In this document: positions 41,649-50,667 of the stretch, one piece after another
Numbering within the stretch: the stretch's first letter is position 1
Layout of the letters: each line of letters begins with the position of its first letter
Origin: Arthrobacter sp. 31Y
GTDB lineage: Bacteria; Actinomycetota; Actinomycetes; Actinomycetales; Micrococcaceae
Length of the DNA: 64,000 nt
Direction: 5' to 3'
NCBI RefSeq assembly: GCF_000526335.1
Contig: NZ_JAFW01000001.1
Location: forward strand, 3,286,001-3,350,000
Program-made: the position numbers and the translations under genes
The notes under the pieces: model-generated
Databases searched by the model: none
Seen by the model: only the letters and a program-made list of their open reading frames with translations
What the model was told of the DNA's origin: nothing

Positions 41649-42932
41649 GTGGATCCATTGCTCATAGGTGTCGTCGCTGGCCTCGTAGGCTTGTCGTTGG
41701 GCGTCTTTGGCATGCTCGCTTTCAGAATCAGCGAGCGGCAGCGCAGCATCGTGGACCTGGACGTGAGCGAACCCCTGCTTCCTGAGGGGGCCGCGGAGGT
41801 GCTGTCCGTCGTCGGGCGTGCCTTCGTGGTGGTGGACGCGATCGATGGCGTCGTGCGTGCAAGTCCTGCCGCATATGCGTACGGCTTGGTGCGTGGGCAC
41901 ACTGTGGTGCACAAACAGCTCCTGGACATGACAGCCAAGGTCCGCCGCGACGGCGTGATTCTGGAAGAGCAATACGAACTCCCGCGTGGCCCACTGGGCA
42001 AAGGCACCATTGTGGTCCAGGTCAGGGCAGCCATGCTCGGGTGGGAATACATCGTGCTCCTGGCCGACGACCGCACCGAGATTACCCGCACCGAGGAAAT
42101 CCGGAACGACTTCGTAGCCAACGTCTCCCACGAGCTCAAGACCCCGGTGGGTGCCATCTCCCTACTGGCCGAGGCCCTCGAAGCCTCGCCCGATGACGAA
42201 GAGGCAGTCCGCCGCTTTGCCAAGCGCATGCACAAGGAATCCGGGCGATTGGCAGCGCTGGTCCAGGACATCATTGAACTTTCCCGCCTGCAGGGCGCCA
42301 ACGTGGCCCAGCGGGGTCTCCCGGTGAACATCAACACCGTCATCACCGAAGCGGTGGATCGCTCGCAGTTGCCGGCAGAGAGCAAGAACATCCAGATTGT
42401 GGTGGGCGGACACTCGGAGTCGCTCGTGTTCGGAGACCATGACCTCCTGGTGACAGCCCTCCGTAACCTGATCGACAACGCCATCCGCTACTCGCCGGAG
42501 AACACGCGGGTAGGTGTCGGCGTCCGGACGCGGGAGGGCGTCGTCGCCATCTCCGTCACAGACCAAGGCGAAGGCCTCACGCCGGAGGACCAGGAACGGG
42601 TGTTCGAACGCTTCTACCGCGTGGACGCCGCACGATCCCGGCATACTGGCGGCACAGGCCTCGGCCTCAGCATCGTCAAGCACGTGGTGTCCAACCACGG
42701 CGGCGAGGTGACGGTGTGGTCCCAGCCCGGCCAAGGGTCAACGTTCACAGTCCGCCTGCCGGAGATGGAAGGCCAGGACGACGACGCCGGCCTGCCGCCT
42801 TCCGCTGCAGCCGCGTCTTCCGAACTTCAGGCGACTGCCGGCGTCGAGTCCCGTCCCGTGAGTCAACAACCCCATCGCGTGAATCATCAAAGGGGCGCCA
42901 ACGGCGCCCAAGAGCAAGGAGCCAGCGCTTGA
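41649..42932 (+). CDS. senX3: Phosphate-sensing histidine kinase SenX3
   Basis: 427 residues, GTG start. One N-terminal membrane helix (LLIGVVAGLVGLSLGVFGML), a PAS-like domain about 40-140, and a HisKA dimerisation domain with the phospho-accepting His in FVANVSHELKTPVGAISLLA. The ATPase domain has the N box NLIDNAIRYSPEN, G1 box VTDQGEGLTPEDQ and G2 box HTGGTGLGLSIVKHVV. A low-complexity C-terminal tail follows. It phosphorylates RegX3 on phosphate limitation. Its stop overlaps the TTG start of regX3. Confidence 0.95.
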   Translation: MDPLLIGVVAGLVGLSLGVFGMLAFRISERQRSIVDLDVSEPLLPEGAAEVLSVVGRAFVVVDAIDGVVRASPAAYAYGLVRGHTVVHKQLLDMTAKVRRDGVILEEQYELPRGPLGKGTIVVQVRAAMLGWEYIVLLADDRTEITRTEEIRNDFVANVSHELKTPVGAISLLAEALEASPDDEEAVRRFAKRMHKESGRLAALVQDIIELSRLQGANVAQRGLPVNINTVITEAVDRSQLPAESKNIQIVVGGHSESLVFGDHDLLVTALRNLIDNAIRYSPENTRVGVGVRTREGVVAISVTDQGEGLTPEDQERVFERFYRVDAARSRHTGGTGLGLSIVKHVVSNHGGEVTVWSQPGQGSTFTVRLPEMEGQDDDAGLPPSAAAASSELQATAGVESRPVSQQPHRVNHQRGANGAQEQGASA

Positions 42933-43609
42933 GCCGGATTTTGATAGTGGAGGACGAAGAGTCCTTCAGCGACCCCCTGTCCTATCTTCTGGGCAAAGAG
43001 GGTTTTGATGTCGAGGTAGTGGATAACGGCAGCGACGCCTTGGTGGAATTCGATAGGAACGGTGCTGACCTCGTCCTTTTGGACCTGCAGTTGCCGGGGA
43101 CACCGGGGACCGAAGTCTGCCGTCAACTGCGCCAGCGCTCCAGCGTCCCGGTCATCATGTTGACGGCCAAAGACTCGGAGATCGACAAGGTTGTTGGCCT
43201 GGAGCTCGGTGCCGATGACTACGTCACCAAGCCCTATTCATCCCGTGAACTCGTAGCCCGTGTCCGTGCGGTTCTGCGCCGGCAAGGCGAGCCGGAGGAG
43301 CTCATCACCTCCACCGTGCAGGCGGGACCTGTCCGCATGGACATCGAACGCCACGTGGTGAGCGTCAACGGTGAGCAGGTGTCACTGCCGCTCAAGGAGT
43401 TCGAACTGCTGGAAATGCTCCTCCGCAACTCAGGCCGGGTTTTGACGCGTGGCCAGTTGATCGACCGCGTGTGGGGTTCGGATTACGTGGGGGACACCAA
43501 GACACTCGATGTCCATGTGAAGCGGCTTCGCAGCAAGATCGAACCGGATCCTTCCGCACCTCGGTACCTGGTGACAGTTCGCGGCCTGGGTTACAAATTC
43601 GAGCCGTAA
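42929..43609 (+). CDS. regX3: Response regulator RegX3
   Basis: 226 residues, OmpR/PhoB family. Receiver domain: acidic pair IVEDEE, phospho-Asp in ADLVLLDLQLPGTPG, signalling Thr in VIMLTAKDSE and Lys in DYVTKPYSSREL. DNA-binding winged helix: LKEFELLEMLLRNSGRVLTR and TLDVHVKRLRSKIEPDP. The TTG at 42929 is chosen: AAGGAG is 8 nt upstream and the TTGA overlap with the senX3 stop couples them. Target sites are GTTCA-type repeats like the one upstream of senX3. Ends at a convergent hairpin terminator. Confidence 0.95.
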   Translation: MSRILIVEDEESFSDPLSYLLGKEGFDVEVVDNGSDALVEFDRNGADLVLLDLQLPGTPGTEVCRQLRQRSSVPVIMLTAKDSEIDKVVGLELGADDYVTKPYSSRELVARVRAVLRRQGEPEELITSTVQAGPVRMDIERHVVSVNGEQVSLPLKEFELLEMLLRNSGRVLTRGQLIDRVWGSDYVGDTKTLDVHVKRLRSKIEPDPSAPRYLVTVRGLGYKFEP

Positions 43610-43631
43610 GCACGGCAGCTACATACACATA

Positions 43632-43663
43632 AGGAAGGGTCCCGCCGCGGCGGGACCCTTCCT
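43632..43663. terminator. Bidirectional hairpin between regX3 and the lipoprotein gene
   Basis: 16-nt perfect self-complementary arms (43632-43647 and 43648-43663) centred on CCGCGG. TCATTTGT follows on the right and TTATG lies on the left. Confidence 0.75.
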
Positions 43664-43692
43664 CATTTGTGTCGCTTGTGGCTGGCTGCCTG

Positions 43693-44244
43693 CTAGTGGC
43701 CGGCGGCCGGAGCCTCCGAGGTCGTCGCAGTGGACGTCGGCGTTGCCGTGGGGCTCGGGGTGGTGGGCAGGTACTTGGCGTACTCGGGGAGCGTACCGTC
43801 AAGCACCGGGACGTTGATGGTCGCGGAGTCGGAACCGCTACGGATGGTGACCGGGACCAGTCCGCCGGGGATGACTCCTGCGGTGCTGAGGATCGCTGCA
43901 TCAGCGGTGTCGTTCAGGAAGGTCTCGCCGTTGGCCTTGACCGGGATCTCGGTCTGGGCTCCGTTGGCACCGCTCATGGTGAGGGTGGCGTCGGTGGCTG
44001 AGGTGTTGAAGACGGCGCCGATGACGCGGCCCGGCTCTTTCTCGCCCGAGGCAACGATCAGGATGTTACGCAGCTGCAGCGAACCGAGATCAGCTTTGAT
44101 CCCGTCCGATGCCGAGTACTGGTGGGTGGTCTGCTGGGCGTTGACGAATCCACATCCGGTGACGGACAGAAGACCGACGCCGATTGCAGCCGCCGCAATT
44201 GCCAGCTTGCCGCGCTGGACAGGGTTCATCGCAGTATTGCGCAC
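43693..44244 (-). CDS. Putative lipoprotein of unknown function
   Basis: 183 residues; GTG start with GAGGAG 9 nt upstream. The signal peptide IAAAAIGVGLLSVTGCGFVN has a lipobox ending VTGC, so it is an exported lipoprotein. The mature part is a beta-rich domain (LQLRNILIVASGEKEPGRVI, AVFNTSATDATLTMSG), followed by a Thr/Ser/Pro-rich tail. Similar small lipoproteins sit between regX3 and carD in related genomes, and their function is unknown. It is convergent with regX3 and divergent from carD. Confidence 0.75.
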   Translation of the reverse strand: MRNTAMNPVQRGKLAIAAAAIGVGLLSVTGCGFVNAQQTTHQYSASDGIKADLGSLQLRNILIVASGEKEPGRVIGAVFNTSATDATLTMSGANGAQTEIPVKANGETFLNDTADAAILSTAGVIPGGLVPVTIRSGSDSATINVPVLDGTLPEYAKYLPTTPSPTATPTSTATTSEAPAAGH

Positions 44245-44522
44245 GACACCTACTCCTCAAGAGTCATTGGAACACTTTTCAGCCATAGCCTATCGGCAAA
44301 CCGGCCGAAATAAGGATTCGGGAAGGCTATGTGGCGCCATCGGAAAAGGAGATCTTGCTCGCACATTGCATCCGCGATGCATCTTTGCCGGAATACGTCA
44401 AGACCTTGGAGGAAGTCGTTTAAGGCCTTATTCCCTTTATTGGCGCGGTAGAAGAGTCTGCAGGGTGCCAGTCGTATGCCTTAATCGTGATAGACTAATC
44501 TGCGGGAAAGGGGAAAGTCCAC
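44245..44522. promoter_or_regulatory. Divergent promoter region of carD and the lipoprotein gene
   Basis: 278 bp with no gene. A likely -10 for carD is TAGACT at 44491-44496, about 27 bp before the ATG, and GGGGAAAG acts as ribosome-binding site. No convincing -35 was found. Confidence 0.4.
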
Positions 44523-45005
44523 ATGGTTTTTGAGGTCGGCGAGACAGTAGTTTACCCTCACCACGGTGCAGCAAAAATTGAGGAAATCAAGATGCGCACC
44601 ATCAAGGGCGAAGAGAAGATGTATCTCAAGCTCAAGGTGGCTCAGGGTGATCTGACCATTGAAGTTCCAGCAGAGAACGTTGACCTTGTTGGGGTCCGGG
44701 ACGTAGTGGGCAAAGAAGGCTTGGAGCACGTATTTGACGTTCTCCGCGCCGAGTTCACTGAAGAGCCTACCAACTGGTCACGTCGTTACAAGGCGAACCT
44801 GGAGAAGCTTGCTTCAGGCGATGTCATCAAGGTGGCAGAGGTCGTTCGCGATCTTTGGCGTCGTGATCACGATCGCGGCCTTTCCGCAGGTGAGAAGCGG
44901 ATGCTGGCCAAGGCGCGGCAGATTCTGATTTCAGAACTGGCCCTGGCTGAGAAGACGGATGAAGAGAAGGCTGCAAGCGTTCTTGACGAGGTCTTGGCTT
45001 CCTAA
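44523..45005 (+). CDS. carD: RNA polymerase-binding transcription factor CarD
   Basis: 160 residues, the normal CarD length. The N-terminal RNAP-interaction domain is Tudor-like ([40 protein letters not shown]), followed by the helical DNA-binding domain ([40 protein letters not shown]). A conserved Trp inserts at the upstream edge of the promoter bubble in mycobacterial Car[11 protein letters not shown] holds the likely Trp. It stabilises open complexes genome-wide, including rRNA promoters. A hairpin terminator follows at 45016. Confidence 0.97.
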   Translation: MVFEVGETVVYPHHGAAKIEEIKMRTIKGEEKMYLKLKVAQGDLTIEVPAENVDLVGVRDVVGKEGLEHVFDVLRAEFTEEPTNWSRRYKANLEKLASGDVIKVAEVVRDLWRRDHDRGLSAGEKRMLAKARQILISELALAEKTDEEKAASVLDEVLAS

Positions 45006-45015
45006 GAATTGAGCC

Positions 45016-45049
45016 CGGTGGTGCGAAGGCGCCGCCGGGTTTCTTTTTG
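45016..45049 (+). terminator. Intrinsic terminator after carD
   Basis: CCCGGTGGTGC and GCGCCGCCGGG arms with a short loop (G:U pairs allowed), then TTTCTTTTTG. Confidence 0.8.
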
Positions 45050-45126
45050 CCCAAATACTGCCGGGGATACTTGGAAATCGAGTATGTCGGGGTGCCTTCA
45101 AGTACTTTCCCAGTAATCTTGGGCGC

Positions 45127-45909
45127 ATGAGTATTCCTTCCAAGCGCGCCGTTACGGCTGTGATCGTGGTTGCTGCCGGTTCCGGTGAACGCCTCGGCTA
45201 CGGTATGCCCAAAGCCCAGGTTCCGCTGGGCGGCGAGACCATCCTGATGCATGCCCTCCGGGGTGTGGTTGCCTCCGATGTTGCGCGGCAGATCTGTATC
45301 GCTGTGCCCAAGGGGGACACGGTCCTGCGGGAGTCGATCTCCGAGTTCGCCGTTGATCTGGTGGACGGCGGCCCTGAAATTTCGGTGGTCGACGGCGGGT
45401 CCTCCCGCGCTGATTCGGTCCGCGCCGGTATGGCCGCTTTGGAGGACGGAACCGAATTCGTGCTTGTCCACGATGCCGCCCGTGCACTGACTCCTGAGCG
45501 TGTTTTCCAACGCGTAGCGGACGCCTTGGCCTCCGGCGCTAAAGCGGTCATCCCCACCTTGCCGGTGGTGGACACCATCAAGACGGTGACTGAGACCAGC
45601 GGCGACGACGCCACCATAGCCCCTGAACTCGTGACGGGCACCGCCCCCCGGGAACAGCTCCGCGCCGTCCAAACTCCCCAGGGGTTCGAGTTGGCCACCC
45701 TGCTCCGAGCCCACGAGGCTGCGGGACTCTTCGACGACAAGCAGTCCGCGGCCGTCACTGACGACGCCATGCTGGTGGAGCTCTTGAACGTTCCGGTTCA
45801 CGCAGTTCGCGGGGCCAGCCAGTCGCTCAAGATCACCACGCCGTTGGACCTGATCATCGCCGAAGGCCTGTTGGAAGGCCCGCTGGGGATTCGATGGGTG
45901 GAAGGCTGA
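45127..45909 (+). CDS. ispD: 2-C-methyl-D-erythritol 4-phosphate cytidylyltransferase IspD
   Basis: 260 residues. The CTP-binding loop is [20 protein letters not shown], with the signature Lys/Arg positions; the mid-domain is [20 protein letters not shown] and a C-terminal substrate loop is [17 protein letters not shown]. It activates MEP with CTP in the non-mevalonate isoprenoid pathway. It is coupled to ispF, whose ATG overlaps the ispD stop (TGATG). Confidence 0.95.
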   Translation: MSIPSKRAVTAVIVVAAGSGERLGYGMPKAQVPLGGETILMHALRGVVASDVARQICIAVPKGDTVLRESISEFAVDLVDGGPEISVVDGGSSRADSVRAGMAALEDGTEFVLVHDAARALTPERVFQRVADALASGAKAVIPTLPVVDTIKTVTETSGDDATIAPELVTGTAPREQLRAVQTPQGFELATLLRAHEAAGLFDDKQSAAVTDDAMLVELLNVPVHAVRGASQSLKITTPLDLIIAEGLLEGPLGIRWVEG

Positions 45910-46472
45910 TGACCCGCAACCTCCCCGCAAACATGGTCCTGCCCCGGACCGGCGTCGGCATCGACGTGCATGCTTTCGCCTCTGAGGATGACCAGCAGCC
46001 GCTGTGGTTGGGCGGGCTCTACTGGGAAGGCGAACAAGGGCTTTCAGGGCATTCCGACGGCGATTGCGTAGCCCACGCCGCTGCCGACGCTCTCTTCTCT
46101 GCCTGCGGTATTGGTGATCTGGGTACCCACTTCGGCACGGACCGCCCCGAGTTCGCGGGCGCCTCCGGGGTCAAGCTGCTCGGTGAAGCGGCCCGCATTG
46201 TGCGTGCTGCCGGATTCGAGATCGGCAACGTCGCAGTGCAGTTCGTGGCTAACCGTCCCAAGTTCGGGCCACGCCGGGAGGAATCCCAGAAAGTCTTGAG
46301 CGAGGCCGCGGGGGCGCCGGTCAGCGTCACGGCGACCACCAGCGATGGACTGGGTTTCACGGGACGCGGCGAAGGGATTTCCGCTGTTGCTACGGCCCTC
46401 GTGTATCCGGTGCCCGCCCACGAGGTGGCGGCCGCAGAGCCGGGTCCCGCGAAAGGTGCCCCGCATGCTTAA
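45909..46472 (+). CDS. ispF: 2-C-methyl-D-erythritol 2,4-cyclodiphosphate synthase IspF
   Basis: 187 residues. Metal site [28 protein letters not shown], and [18 protein letters not shown]. The last block [19 protein letters not shown] is typical of IspF. The C-terminus has a short extra tail after VYPVPAH. Forms the cyclodiphosphate two steps after IspD. The ATG at 45909 overlaps the ispD stop, and its own 3' end overlaps the following lipoprotein start by 8 bp. Confidence 0.95.
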   Translation: MTRNLPANMVLPRTGVGIDVHAFASEDDQQPLWLGGLYWEGEQGLSGHSDGDCVAHAAADALFSACGIGDLGTHFGTDRPEFAGASGVKLLGEAARIVRAAGFEIGNVAVQFVANRPKFGPRREESQKVLSEAAGAPVSVTATTSDGLGFTGRGEGISAVATALVYPVPAHEVAAAEPGPAKGAPHA

Positions 46473-46818
46473 GCCACGTGCCGGCGTCGTGCGTTCCGCT
46501 GTGGTGTCCGCAGGCTTGACTGTCTCGCTCCTGCTGAGTGGTTGCGGGGGAACTCAAACCATGGACGTGACAGCCAGTTGCGCGTTCCTGAATGATGACA
46601 CTTTCAAGCCCGACGGCAACCAGCAGCAGCAGTCCAAACAGATCGCCGAGCACTATCACCAGATCGCTGGCAAACTTGCGCCGGAGATCGGGAACCCCAT
46701 CAAGGAGATGGCCTCGATCATGGACGAAGCGGCCGCTTCATCACTTGGCGCGGCCACCAAGGACCAGCAGGAGAAGCTCACGGTCCAGTTCAATAAGATC
46801 GGCGAATACTGCAAGTAG
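46465..46818 (+). CDS. Small putative lipoprotein
   Basis: 117 residues from the ATG at 46465, which overlaps the ispF end. Signal peptide with lipobox [13 protein letters not shown], then a short helical mature part ([20 protein letters not shown]). A downstream Cys (EYCK) near the end and another (SCAFL) could form a disulfide. No family recognised. It lies between ispF and cysS, likely in the same operon. Confidence 0.65.
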   Translation: MLKPRAGVVRSAVVSAGLTVSLLLSGCGGTQTMDVTASCAFLNDDTFKPDGNQQQQSKQIAEHYHQIAGKLAPEIGNPIKEMASIMDEAAASSLGAATKDQQEKLTVQFNKIGEYCK

Positions 46819-46853
46819 GCAGGTCACGCCACGTCATCGGCTAATCTGGAGCG

Positions 46854-48308
46854 GTGACCCTGCGCTTCTATGACACCGCCTCCGCCGAAGTCCGCGACTT
46901 CGTTCCCCTCGAAGACGGCAAGGCCAGCGTGTATTACTGCGGGGCCACCGTCCAAGGAATGCCGCACGTGGGCCACGTCAGGTCGGCCATCGCTTTCGAC
47001 CAGCTGACGCGCTGGCTCGAATTCCGTGGCCTCCGCGTCACAGTGGTGCGGAATGTCACGGACATCGATGACAAGATCCTTGCCAAGTCCGCGCAGTCAT
47101 TTGGGCCCGACTGGGACGCCGAGCCGTCCGCGCGCCAAGCAGAAGAGTGGTGGGCGCTGGCGTACCGCTACGAGCAGGAGTTCGAGAACGCCTACGACTC
47201 CCTGGGCGTCCAACGGCCCACCTATGAACCCCGGGCCACGGGCCACATCCCGGAAATGCATGCACTCATCCAGCGCCTCATCGACCGCGGCCATGCCTAC
47301 CCCGCGCTGGACGACTCCGGCGATGTCTACTTTGATGTCCGCTCCTGGAGCAAGTACGGCTCGCTGACCCGGCAGAATATCGACGACATGCAGGGAGCGC
47401 CCGACGCCGACCCCCGCGGCAAGCGCGATCCCCGCGACTTCGCGCTGTGGAAGGGGTTCAAAGACGGCGAGCCCATCACCGCCAAGTGGGAGTCGCCTTG
47501 GGGCGCAGGCCGTCCCGGGTGGCACCTCGAATGCTCAGCCATGGTCACCAAGTACCTTGGCCCGCGTTTCGATATCCACGGTGGAGGACTGGACCTTCGC
47601 TTCCCGCACCATGAGAACGAGATGGCCCAGTCGCAAGCTGCCGGCGACGGGTTCGCCAACTTCTGGATGCACAACGGCATGGTCACCTTCGAGGGCGAAA
47701 AGATGTCCAAGTCCATCGGCAACACGGTGAGCCCGGCCGAAATGCTCCAGCTCGCATCGCCCCGAGTGGTCCGCTACTACCTGGGCCAGGCGCACTATCG
47801 CTCCATCCTGGATTACCGACCCACCTCGCTTCAGGAGGCCGCGGCCGCCGTCGAGCGTATTGACGGTTTCATCCACAAGGCATCCGCCAAGGTGGGCACG
47901 GGCGCCTCGGACGTGTCCCCGCAAGCCAACATGCCGGCCGCCTTCAGTGCTGCCATGGACGACGACCTCAATGTTCCGCAGGCACTCGGAGTTCTCCACG
48001 AGACCGTCCGCGCCGGCAACACGGCGTTGGCGTCCGGGGACCTGGACGCCGCGAAGGCCGCCCTCTACAGCGTGCTCTCCATGACCGAAGTGCTTGGCCT
48101 GGATTCGGTCAAACGTCCGGAAGCCGTCCAGGGGCGCGAGCACGCTGCCTTGGAAGTGCTGATCGAAGCTCAACTCGAAGCCCGTGCTGCCGCCAGGGCC
48201 GCTAAGGACTGGGCCGCTTCAGACGCTATCCGGGACACACTCGCTGCTGCCGGTGTCGTCGTCGAAGATGGTGCGGACGGCGCCACCTGGAGCCTCAAAC
48301 GCGACTGA
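46854..48308 (+). CDS. cysS: Cysteinyl-tRNA synthetase
   Basis: 484 residues, GTG start. HIGH-equivalent [17 protein letters not shown], zinc-coordinating Cys in VYYCGATVQ and in [13 protein letters not shown], and the KMSKS loop [16 protein letters not shown]. The C-terminal helical anticodon-recognition domain ends in GATWSLKRD. It charges tRNA-Cys. The order ispD-ispF-cysS-rlmB is a common actinobacterial arrangement. The mycothiol homologue MshC is excluded because its shorter length and motifs differ. Confidence 0.95.
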   Translation: MTLRFYDTASAEVRDFVPLEDGKASVYYCGATVQGMPHVGHVRSAIAFDQLTRWLEFRGLRVTVVRNVTDIDDKILAKSAQSFGPDWDAEPSARQAEEWWALAYRYEQEFENAYDSLGVQRPTYEPRATGHIPEMHALIQRLIDRGHAYPALDDSGDVYFDVRSWSKYGSLTRQNIDDMQGAPDADPRGKRDPRDFALWKGFKDGEPITAKWESPWGAGRPGWHLECSAMVTKYLGPRFDIHGGGLDLRFPHHENEMAQSQAAGDGFANFWMHNGMVTFEGEKMSKSIGNTVSPAEMLQLASPRVVRYYLGQAHYRSILDYRPTSLQEAAAAVERIDGFIHKASAKVGTGASDVSPQANMPAAFSAAMDDDLNVPQALGVLHETVRAGNTALASGDLDAAKAALYSVLSMTEVLGLDSVKRPEAVQGREHAALEVLIEAQLEARAAARAAKDWAASDAIRDTLAAAGVVVEDGADGATWSLKRD

Positions 48309-48389
48309 CAAAACCGGCGCGGCGGCCGAATTGCATCGGGTCAGTAGACTTGATTCCAGACTTACTCACAAAATCAAGGATGGAATCTC

Positions 48390-49382
48390 ATGGCCAATAA
48401 TGGTCGCCGGTCGGTCAAGCAGAAGAAGGGCCCCACCACCGGAACCGGTGGCCACGGCCGCAAGGCCCTGGAGGGCAAGGGTCCTACGCCCAAGGCGGAG
48501 GAACGGACCTACCACAAGGCATACAAGAACAAGCAGCTGGCTGAGCGCTCGGCTGCCAAGCGCGGACCGGGCACTCGTCCCGGTGGCGCCGGCGCCCGCT
48601 CCGGTCCAAAGGGCCGTGCAACAGAAGAGCTGGTGACTGGCCGTAACTCGGTGGTCGAAGCCCTCCGCGCCGGCATCCCCGCCAAGGCACTGCACGTCGC
48701 CATCCGTATTGAGATGGACGACCGCGTCAAGGAATCCCTCAAACTCGCTGCAGAACGCGGCATCCCGTTGCTCGAAACGGGCAAGGTTGAGCTGGACCGC
48801 ATGACCGAGGACGCCGTCCACCAGGGCCTCGTTCTGCAGATCCCGCCGTACGAATACGAGGACGCTTACGACCTCGCCGAGACGACTCTCACCAAGTGGA
48901 AGAAGGGGCACATTTCAAACGCCCCCATCTTCGTTGCGCTGGACGGCATCACCGACCCCCGCAACCTCGGCGCGATCATCCGATCCGTATCCGCGTTCAG
49001 CGGCCACGGCGTCATCGTCCCCGAGCGTCGCTCCGTCGGCGTCACCGCGTCTGCCTGGAAGACCAGCGCCGGTGCCGCTGTCCGCGTCCCGGTTGCCCGT
49101 GCCGCAAACCTCAACAATGCGCTCAAGCAGTTCAAGAACATGGGCATCTACGTCCTTGGCCTGGACGGAGACGGCGACGTCTCGCTGCCCGACCTCACCG
49201 TTGCAACCGAGCCCGTGTGCATCGTGGTGGGCTCCGAAGGCAAGGGCCTCAGCAGGCTCGTGCGCGAAAACTGCGACCAAATCGTCTCGATCCCGATCGA
49301 CTCCGCCATGGAGTCGCTCAACGCATCCATGGCCGTTGGCATCTCGCTGTACGAAGTGTCGAGGCAGCGCGCCGCTAAGTAA
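48390..49382 (+). CDS. rlmB: 23S rRNA (guanosine-2'-O-)-methyltransferase RlmB
   Basis: 330 residues. An unusually basic, low-complexity N-terminal arm of about 75 residues (RRSVKQKKG, EGKGPTPKAEERTYHKAY) is followed by a substrate-binding domain (TGRNSVVEALRAGIPAKALH). The SpoU/TrmH knotted methyltransferase domain has motif 1 DGITDPRNLGAIIRSVSAFS, motif 2 VGSEGKGLSRLVRENCDQIV and motif 3 SLNASMAVGISLYEVSRQR. It modifies G2251 of 23S rRNA in E. coli. The Lys/Arg-rich arm is common in actinobacterial members. Confidence 0.93.
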   Translation: MANNGRRSVKQKKGPTTGTGGHGRKALEGKGPTPKAEERTYHKAYKNKQLAERSAAKRGPGTRPGGAGARSGPKGRATEELVTGRNSVVEALRAGIPAKALHVAIRIEMDDRVKESLKLAAERGIPLLETGKVELDRMTEDAVHQGLVLQIPPYEYEDAYDLAETTLTKWKKGHISNAPIFVALDGITDPRNLGAIIRSVSAFSGHGVIVPERRSVGVTASAWKTSAGAAVRVPVARAANLNNALKQFKNMGIYVLGLDGDGDVSLPDLTVATEPVCIVVGSEGKGLSRLVRENCDQIVSIPIDSAMESLNASMAVGISLYEVSRQRAAK

Positions 49383-49393
49383 TCCTTGGTGAG

Positions 49394-49474
49394 GCGCCGC
49401 AAGCGCCATCCTCCGCGTGCTCGCTCGTTCCTCGCTTAGACGCACGCTTCCGGATGGCCCCTGCGGCGCTTTTT
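49394..49474 (+). terminator. Large cruciform-like terminator after rlmB
   Basis: 18-nt outer arms (49394-49411 and 49452-49469), matching at 16 positions, surround an inner GCGTGC/GCACGC stem. TTTTTGTG follows. Confidence 0.75.
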
Positions 49475-49490
49475 GTGTGCCTGGAGTGCA

Positions 49491-49585
49491 ACGCTCTCTC
49501 ACGTCCCTCGGGCTTGGGCCGGATGCTCTTTCACTTCCCTAGGGCTTGGGCTGGACGCTCTTTCACTTCCCTCGGGACCAGACCG
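49491..49585 (+). repeat. Tandem 32-bp repeat, three copies
   Basis: Copies at 49491-49522, 49523-49554 and 49555-49585 share ACGCTCTTTCACTTCCCT, followed by GGGCTTGGG-type ends. The third diverges in its last third, and a partial fourth (ATGCTC) follows. It lies in the gene-free space before the nitrilase-like gene. It is not a CRISPR: no spacers separate the units. Confidence 0.75.
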
Positions 49586-49639
49586 ATGCTCGGCCCATGA
49601 GTAAGGGTTGGCTGGAAGGGCTTGTGATGTGAGTGAAGT

Positions 49640-50449
49640 TTAGAAGTCGCGGCGGTTGGCCAGGACTGGGAGTTTTGCCCGGGCTTCTTCCACGGTGGCT
49701 GGGTCGAGGTCGTAGAAAATGAGTCCCGGCTCGCCTTCGAGGGCTTCCAGCACCTGTCCAAACGGGGACACGACGGCGGAGTACCCCACGCCCGTGGGTG
49801 CGGCGCCTTTGGTCTCAATTCCTTGGCTTGCGGGATCGCCTTGGCCGCAGGCGAGGACGAACGTGGTGGTGTCCACGGCACGGGCACGGGCCAAGAGTTG
49901 CCACTGATCGGCCTTGCCCGGTCCGGAGCCCCAGGACGCGGAAACAATGTTCACCACGGCTCCGCGCTGGGCGTTGGCCGTGAACAAGGCAGGGAATCGG
50001 ATGTCGTAGCAGGTGGCCAAACCAAAGGTGAGGCCACCGGCGTCGAACGTTACCGGTTCTGTGCCCGCCTCAACGGTGTCTGATTCCGCGAAGCCAAACG
50101 CGTCAAAAAGGTGGATTTTGTCGTAGCTGGTTTCCACGCCAGGTCCTGTGGCCAGAAGCGTGTTCCGCACCCGCGGGGATCCGGAGTCGGAGGGGCTGCC
50201 CGGCGTGAACATGCCTGCCACGATCACCAGCTGAAGTTCCTCGGCGAGGGATCGTACCCGGCTGGCCCACGGCCCGTCCAAGGGCTCAGCGATGTCCAGC
50301 AGAGAGTTTCCGAACGCGCGCATCATCGCCTCGGGGAAGACCACCAACTCGGCGCCGCCGTCCTTGGCCCGCCGGGAGTTCTCCTCCAGGAGCCGCAGGT
50401 TATCGGCCAGATCCCGGCCGGTGATGAGTTGGGCAAGTGCCACTCGCAC
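49640..50449 (-). CDS. Carbon-nitrogen hydrolase (nitrilase/amidase superfamily)
   Basis: 269 residues from the GTG at 50449, with GGAGG 7 nt upstream. Glu-Lys-Cys triad: VVFPEAMMRAF (Glu about 41), TSYDKIHLFDAFG (Lys about 110) and GLATCYDIRFPALF (Cys about 147). It resembles the Nit1/Nit2-like group, which cleaves omega-amides such as deaminated glutathione, but sequence alone does not settle substrate. Cytoplasmic, monocistronic, and divergent from glgX across about 220 bp. Confidence 0.88.
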   Translation of the reverse strand: MRVALAQLITGRDLADNLRLLEENSRRAKDGGAELVVFPEAMMRAFGNSLLDIAEPLDGPWASRVRSLAEELQLVIVAGMFTPGSPSDSGSPRVRNTLLATGPGVETSYDKIHLFDAFGFAESDTVEAGTEPVTFDAGGLTFGLATCYDIRFPALFTANAQRGAVVNIVSASWGSGPGKADQWQLLARARAVDTTTFVLACGQGDPASQGIETKGAAPTGVGYSAVVSPFGQVLEALEGEPGLIFYDLDPATVEEARAKLPVLANRRDF

Positions 50450-50667
50450 GATAAAACCTCCAGTTGTCTCCGTCCCAGTATGCCAAGCGGGTGGCCAGGA
50501 GGCGGCGGGACCGCGACACAATCCGTGCCTACAGCTCAATCGCGCACCGCGCCGACGCAGCGTTCCAGCACGTGAGCGGCTGATCAAATCCCGCCATCTT
50601 GGGGCAAGTAATGAAATCGAGACGCTGAACGTCGTCACATGGAGGGTCCGCGCGGTACATACTTTGC

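Noticed and set aside
41459..42484. Open frame upstream of phoU on the minus strand
   Set aside because: It mirrors senX3 and contains no recognisable protein; PhoU has its own GTG start and ribosome-binding site.
49491..49585. CRISPR array
   Set aside because: The units are contiguous with no spacers, and no cas genes are present in the window.
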